Assembly: GCF_004327355.1 (NCBI RefSeq)
Contig: NZ_QJUM01000001.1
Span: forward strand, 124,001 to 188,000
Length of the DNA stretch: 64,000 bases
Direction of reading: 5' to 3'
From: Phytopseudomonas dryadis
GTDB lineage: Bacteria > Pseudomonadota > Gammaproteobacteria > Pseudomonadales > Pseudomonadaceae
The notes under the pieces are model-generated. The model saw nothing but the letters and a program-made list of their open reading frames with translations. It made no database searches and was not told the origin of the DNA. Below are positions 61,384 to 64,000 of the stretch, piece by piece; positions within the stretch are counted from its first letter, which is position 1; each line of letters opens with the position of its first letter. A program made the position numbers and the translations under genes.

Positions 61384-61980
61384 TCACTGCACCTTGTCGC
61401 GCATGCCTTTGAGGGTGTTGAACGGCGCATCGACGACGAACTTGTTGGCCAGCCAGGAAGGCACGCTGCCGCCCGGCTCGGTATGCACCTGGTAGACGAC
61501 CTCGACCATGCCATCCGCCTTGGGCGTCATGCTCCAATGGCCCTCCACGCTACTCACGCGCACATAGCCCTTTTCCTCGGGCAGGTAGTCGGGCACGCCG
61601 TGCAGCTTGCGGATGACACTGCCATCGCTGCCATGCTCGGTGGTGACCTCGATAACCGAGTCACGCGGGTCGACCGGCCACGGCGTGTTGAAACGCGTGT
61701 AGGTCCAGCTCTTGTCGCCGTCGCGCTTGAGCAATTTCTGCTCCTTGCATTCGTGGATCCAGGCGCAGGAAGCCGCCACGTCCTCCTGCAACGCGCTGAG
61801 GGTGCCGATATCGGCCTTGATCAGGGTCACGCCACGATAGGCCTTGTACTTCGAGCCGGCCACTTCGCTCAGGTATACCTTGATACCCGATTCATCCTTG
61901 GCCAGGCGCCACTCTTCGGCATGCGCGGCAGCCGCTACGCACAAGGCCATGCTTCCCAACAACAAGCGGGTCAACGCCAT
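61384..61980 (-). CDS. START domain-containing periplasmic protein
   Basis: A 198-residue protein with a signal peptide (MALTRLLLGSMALCVAAAAHAEE). Two adjacent ATGs occur; 61980 is five bases after GGAGA. The body has the START/SRPBCC pattern: WRLAKDESGIKVYLSEVAGSKYKAYRGV, FNTPWPVDPRDSVIEV and a long C-terminal helix WLANKFVVDAPFNTLKGMRDKV. The fold binds lipids or other hydrophobic ligands; this one should be periplasmic. Ligand unknown. Confidence 0.87.
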   Translation of the reverse strand: MALTRLLLGSMALCVAAAAHAEEWRLAKDESGIKVYLSEVAGSKYKAYRGVTLIKADIGTLSALQEDVAASCAWIHECKEQKLLKRDGDKSWTYTRFNTPWPVDPRDSVIEVTTEHGSDGSVIRKLHGVPDYLPEEKGYVRVSSVEGHWSMTPKADGMVEVVYQVHTEPGGSVPSWLANKFVVDAPFNTLKGMRDKVQ

Positions 61981-62026
61981 CATCTTCTCCCAGGCTCACG
62001 CCTTGCGATGCATCAGGTTGACTGCC

Positions 62027-62287
62027 TCAGCTGGCTATCGCCGTGCTGTGTTCCAGCCAGTCGAGCAGTCGTATAGCCTCTTCACGGCTATTACCGCAGA
62101 CAGCGAAATCGGCCGAAAATGCCGAACAAACCTCGGGCCGCTCCGGGCGACCGAACAGGGCGCAGTGGTTGTCCGGGGACAGGTGCAGGCAGCGCTCACC
62201 CGCTGGCTTGCCGTCGGGCATGCCGGGAATGAACGAACTGATGGATGGGGCGATGCAGCAGGCGCCACAGCCGGGACGGCATTGCAT
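62027..62287 (-). CDS. YkgJ family cysteine cluster protein
   Basis: An 86-residue protein beginning MQCRPGCGACCIAPS. Conserved Cys at CxxGCGACC, GERCLHLSPDNHCALF and PEVCSAF form the YkgJ (CxxCxxCC) cluster thought to bind zinc or an iron-sulfur cluster. It lies about 40 bp from the START gene on the same strand. Function is unknown. Confidence 0.88.
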   Translation of the reverse strand: MQCRPGCGACCIAPSISSFIPGMPDGKPAGERCLHLSPDNHCALFGRPERPEVCSAFSADFAVCGNSREEAIRLLDWLEHSTAIAS

Positions 62288-62363
62288 GACGTGATACCTC
62301 GGATCAGCAAGGCTGCGAAAACGGCGCCAATTCTACCCTGCCGATATGGGCCTGGGCAGCCAC

Positions 62364-64000
62364 TCAGGGCAGATCCAGACGAACGCTGAAGCAACTGCCC
62401 TGCCCCGGCGCGCTGACGACATCCAGTTGCGCGCCGAGGATGTCGACCGCCAACTGGTGGGTGATGTGCAGGCCCAGCCCTGTTCCACCAAGCCCGCGGC
62501 GCGTGGTGAAGAACGGATCGAAGATCTTCGCCAATATCTCCGGGGGCATGCCCTGGCCATTATCGCTCACCTCGATCAGGCAGTGCCGGGCACGCTCATC
62601 CAGCTCGATCCTCACGCGCACCACACCCCGCACACCCGGCTCGAATGCATGGATCAGGGCATTGTCGATCAGGTTCTGCAGAATCTGCCCCAGGGGGCCG
62701 GGGTAGCTGTCGATCATCACGCTCTGCGGCATATCCAGCTCGATGCGATGCTCGCTCTGCCTGAGCCTGGGCTGCAGCAACAGGATCACCTCGTGCACCA
62801 CTTCGCTCAGGTCGAAGGTACGCCGTTCGGTGCCGGCCCGGTCGCTGGCCAGTTGCTTGAAGGCGCGGGTGAGCTGAGCCATGCGTTCGAGGCCGGTCAG
62901 AACGATGCCCAGTCCTTGCTCATTGCGCAGCACGAAGCGCTCCAGCGTGGCACGTTTCAGGCCTTCGCCCATGCTGGCCTGCAGCTCCTGGCTGGAGGTC
63001 AGCAGGCTCGAGGCCGCGACGCTGGCGGCACCGAGGGGCGTGTTCAGCTCATGGGCCACGCCCGCGACCAGCGTGCCCAGGGACGAGAGCTTTTCCGCCT
63101 GCAGCAGTGCCCGACGGGTTCGCTGCAACTGATCGACCGTATCCCGCAGCTCGCGGTTGCTATTCTCCAGGGCCTTGCTGCTGGCTTGCAGCTGGCGCTG
63201 GGCGCGCAGACGGCCTTCTTCGGTGACGGCCAGGCGCACGCTCACCAGCAGCCCGAGCCCCAGCATGCAGCCGAGCAGCAACAGAACGCGCCAGAGCACG
63301 ACCAGGCGCAACGCCTGGATGCGCTCATTGGGCAGATGCGACAGTAACAGCCAGCGTTGCGTGGACACATGGGCCGAACCCGTGCCGTCGCCCGGCTGGA
63401 AATGACTGAACGCCCAGACCCCGGACGCATCGGTGAAAGAGCCACGCTCGCTCTCCTGCATACGTCGCCAGACCGCTGGCTGGCGGCTGGCCAGGGTCGC
63501 ATCGGGCTTGCCCTGCATGAAACCCCAGGCATCCTCGGGACGTTCGCCGAGTAGCCAGTAACCTTCGTGATCGAGCAATTGCAGTGTGCCGCCGTAAGCC
63601 CGCGAGGTTTCTTCCAGGCGTTGCAGCAGGCGCTTGCCCAGGTAATCGAGAATCAGGATGCCGCGACGCTCGCCCTGCTCGCCGAATACCGGCGTGGCGG
63701 CCCTGAGTGTCGGTTTCAGGGGAATCTCGAGCCGTCCGTACTCGCGATTGAGGTCGAAACGTGACAGGTGGACATCGCCTTTCTGCAGGCGCATCGCTTC
63801 GGCGAAATAGTCATGACCCGCCTTGTTCTGCAGGCTGTCGCCAGGCACCTGGTGCGCCTGCCCTCCGACATGGCTGACCCGCACCTGCTCCATGCCGGAC
63901 TCGTCCAGCCAGCGGATCCGATCGTAGCTTCCCCGGCTATCGGAAAACTCCCGGAACAGCTGTCCCAGGGCGGCATAACTGTCGGGCGAGGTGTATTTGA
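62364..64000 (-). CDS. sensor histidine kinase, N-terminus outside window
   Basis: The frame stays open to the right edge (KYTSPDSYAALGQLFREF is read before the first in-window ATG at 63893), so the gene is partial at its N-terminus; at least 545 residues are present. A periplasmic Cache/LuxQ-like sensor part (TPVFGEQGERRGILILDYLGKRL) is followed by a membrane helix (LRLVVLWRVLLLLGCMLGLGLLV), a coiled coil, the H-box LVAGVAHELNTPLG and the ATPase boxes LIDNALIHAFEPG, DNGQGMPP, FDPFFTTRRGLGGTGLGL. No receiver domain. Its response regulator is not in the window. Confidence 0.92.
   Translation of the reverse strand, partial: KYTSPDSYAALGQLFREFSDSRGSYDRIRWLDESGMEQVRVSHVGGQAHQVPGDSLQNKAGHDYFAEAMRLQKGDVHLSRFDLNREYGRLEIPLKPTLRAATPVFGEQGERRGILILDYLGKRLLQRLEETSRAYGGTLQLLDHEGYWLLGERPEDAWGFMQGKPDATLASRQPAVWRRMQESERGSFTDASGVWAFSHFQPGDGTGSAHVSTQRWLLLSHLPNERIQALRLVVLWRVLLLLGCMLGLGLLVSVRLAVTEEGRLRAQRQLQASSKALENSNRELRDTVDQLQRTRRALLQAEKLSSLGTLVAGVAHELNTPLGAASVAASSLLTSSQELQASMGEGLKRATLERFVLRNEQGLGIVLTGLERMAQLTRAFKQLASDRAGTERRTFDLSEVVHEVILLLQPRLRQSEHRIELDMPQSVMIDSYPGPLGQILQNLIDNALIHAFEPGVRGVVRVRIELDERARHCLIEVSDNGQGMPPEILAKIFDPFFTTRRGLGGTGLGLHITHQLAVDILGAQLDVVSAPGQGSCFSVRLDLP

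Overview
The window is about 64 kb of a GC-rich gammaproteobacterial chromosome, almost certainly Pseudomonas sensu lato. Support comes from gacA with a TTG start overlapped by uvrC and followed by pgsA and a Gly/Cys/Leu tRNA set, the gor-VOC protein-galU neighbourhood, an OprD-family porin, a DUF1652 protein and Pseudomonas-type intergenic repeats. A near-perfect XerCD recombination site (dif) at 5009-5036 places the left end at the replication terminus. Genes left of it are on the plus strand and most genes right of it are on the minus strand, as expected where two replichores meet.

Layout. 0-5 kb: 3' end of pxpA, an SDR gene and a polar amino-acid ABC transporter operon, then dif. 5-13 kb: a PaoABCD-like periplasmic molybdo-flavoprotein aldehyde dehydrogenase operon with MocA, and an OprD-type porin; the long gap between them holds an orphan terminator (possible sRNA or short peptide). 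13-20 kb: a four-gene operon made of a TonB-dependent receptor, an exported and membrane-anchored CobN/HmuS-like chelatase, a MotA/ExbB-like channel and a DUF2149 protein, beside a broken GlxA-type regulator. 20-24 kb: galU copy 1, a CinA-type gene and a UbiH-like monooxygenase.

24-47 kb is a sulfur-scavenging region: sulfate uptake (sbp-cysT-cysW without cysA), a cupin-XRE regulator with a 52-codon gene ahead of it, a protein that is about 41 percent methionine, a polar amino-acid ABC operon, a TauD-family dioxygenase with a sulfonate or sulfate-ester type ABC transporter carrying two related binding proteins, a second such ABC transporter with an acyl-CoA-dehydrogenase-like desulfurization flavoprotein, an AhpD-like protein with its AraC regulator, an orphan MetQ, and a D-cysteine/cystine module (dcyD, tcyJLN). 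Two MITE-like elements lie here; one has 11-bp target duplications immediately before tcyJ.

47-64 kb is mostly core genome: an exported FAD oxidoreductase, a TRIC channel, gor, a VOC protein, galU copy 2, tRNA-Leu, tRNA-Cys and tRNA-Gly separated by small accessory genes, pgsA-uvrC-gacA, tRNA-Ser, a Bax-inhibitor-1 protein, a START-domain protein, a YkgJ cluster protein and a sensor kinase cut by the right edge.

The two most promising unusual systems are the periplasmic chelatase with its own proton-channel pair and TonB receptor (12.9-19.5 kb), and the methionine/cysteine-rich protein (28.0-28.5 kb) next to sulfate-uptake genes.
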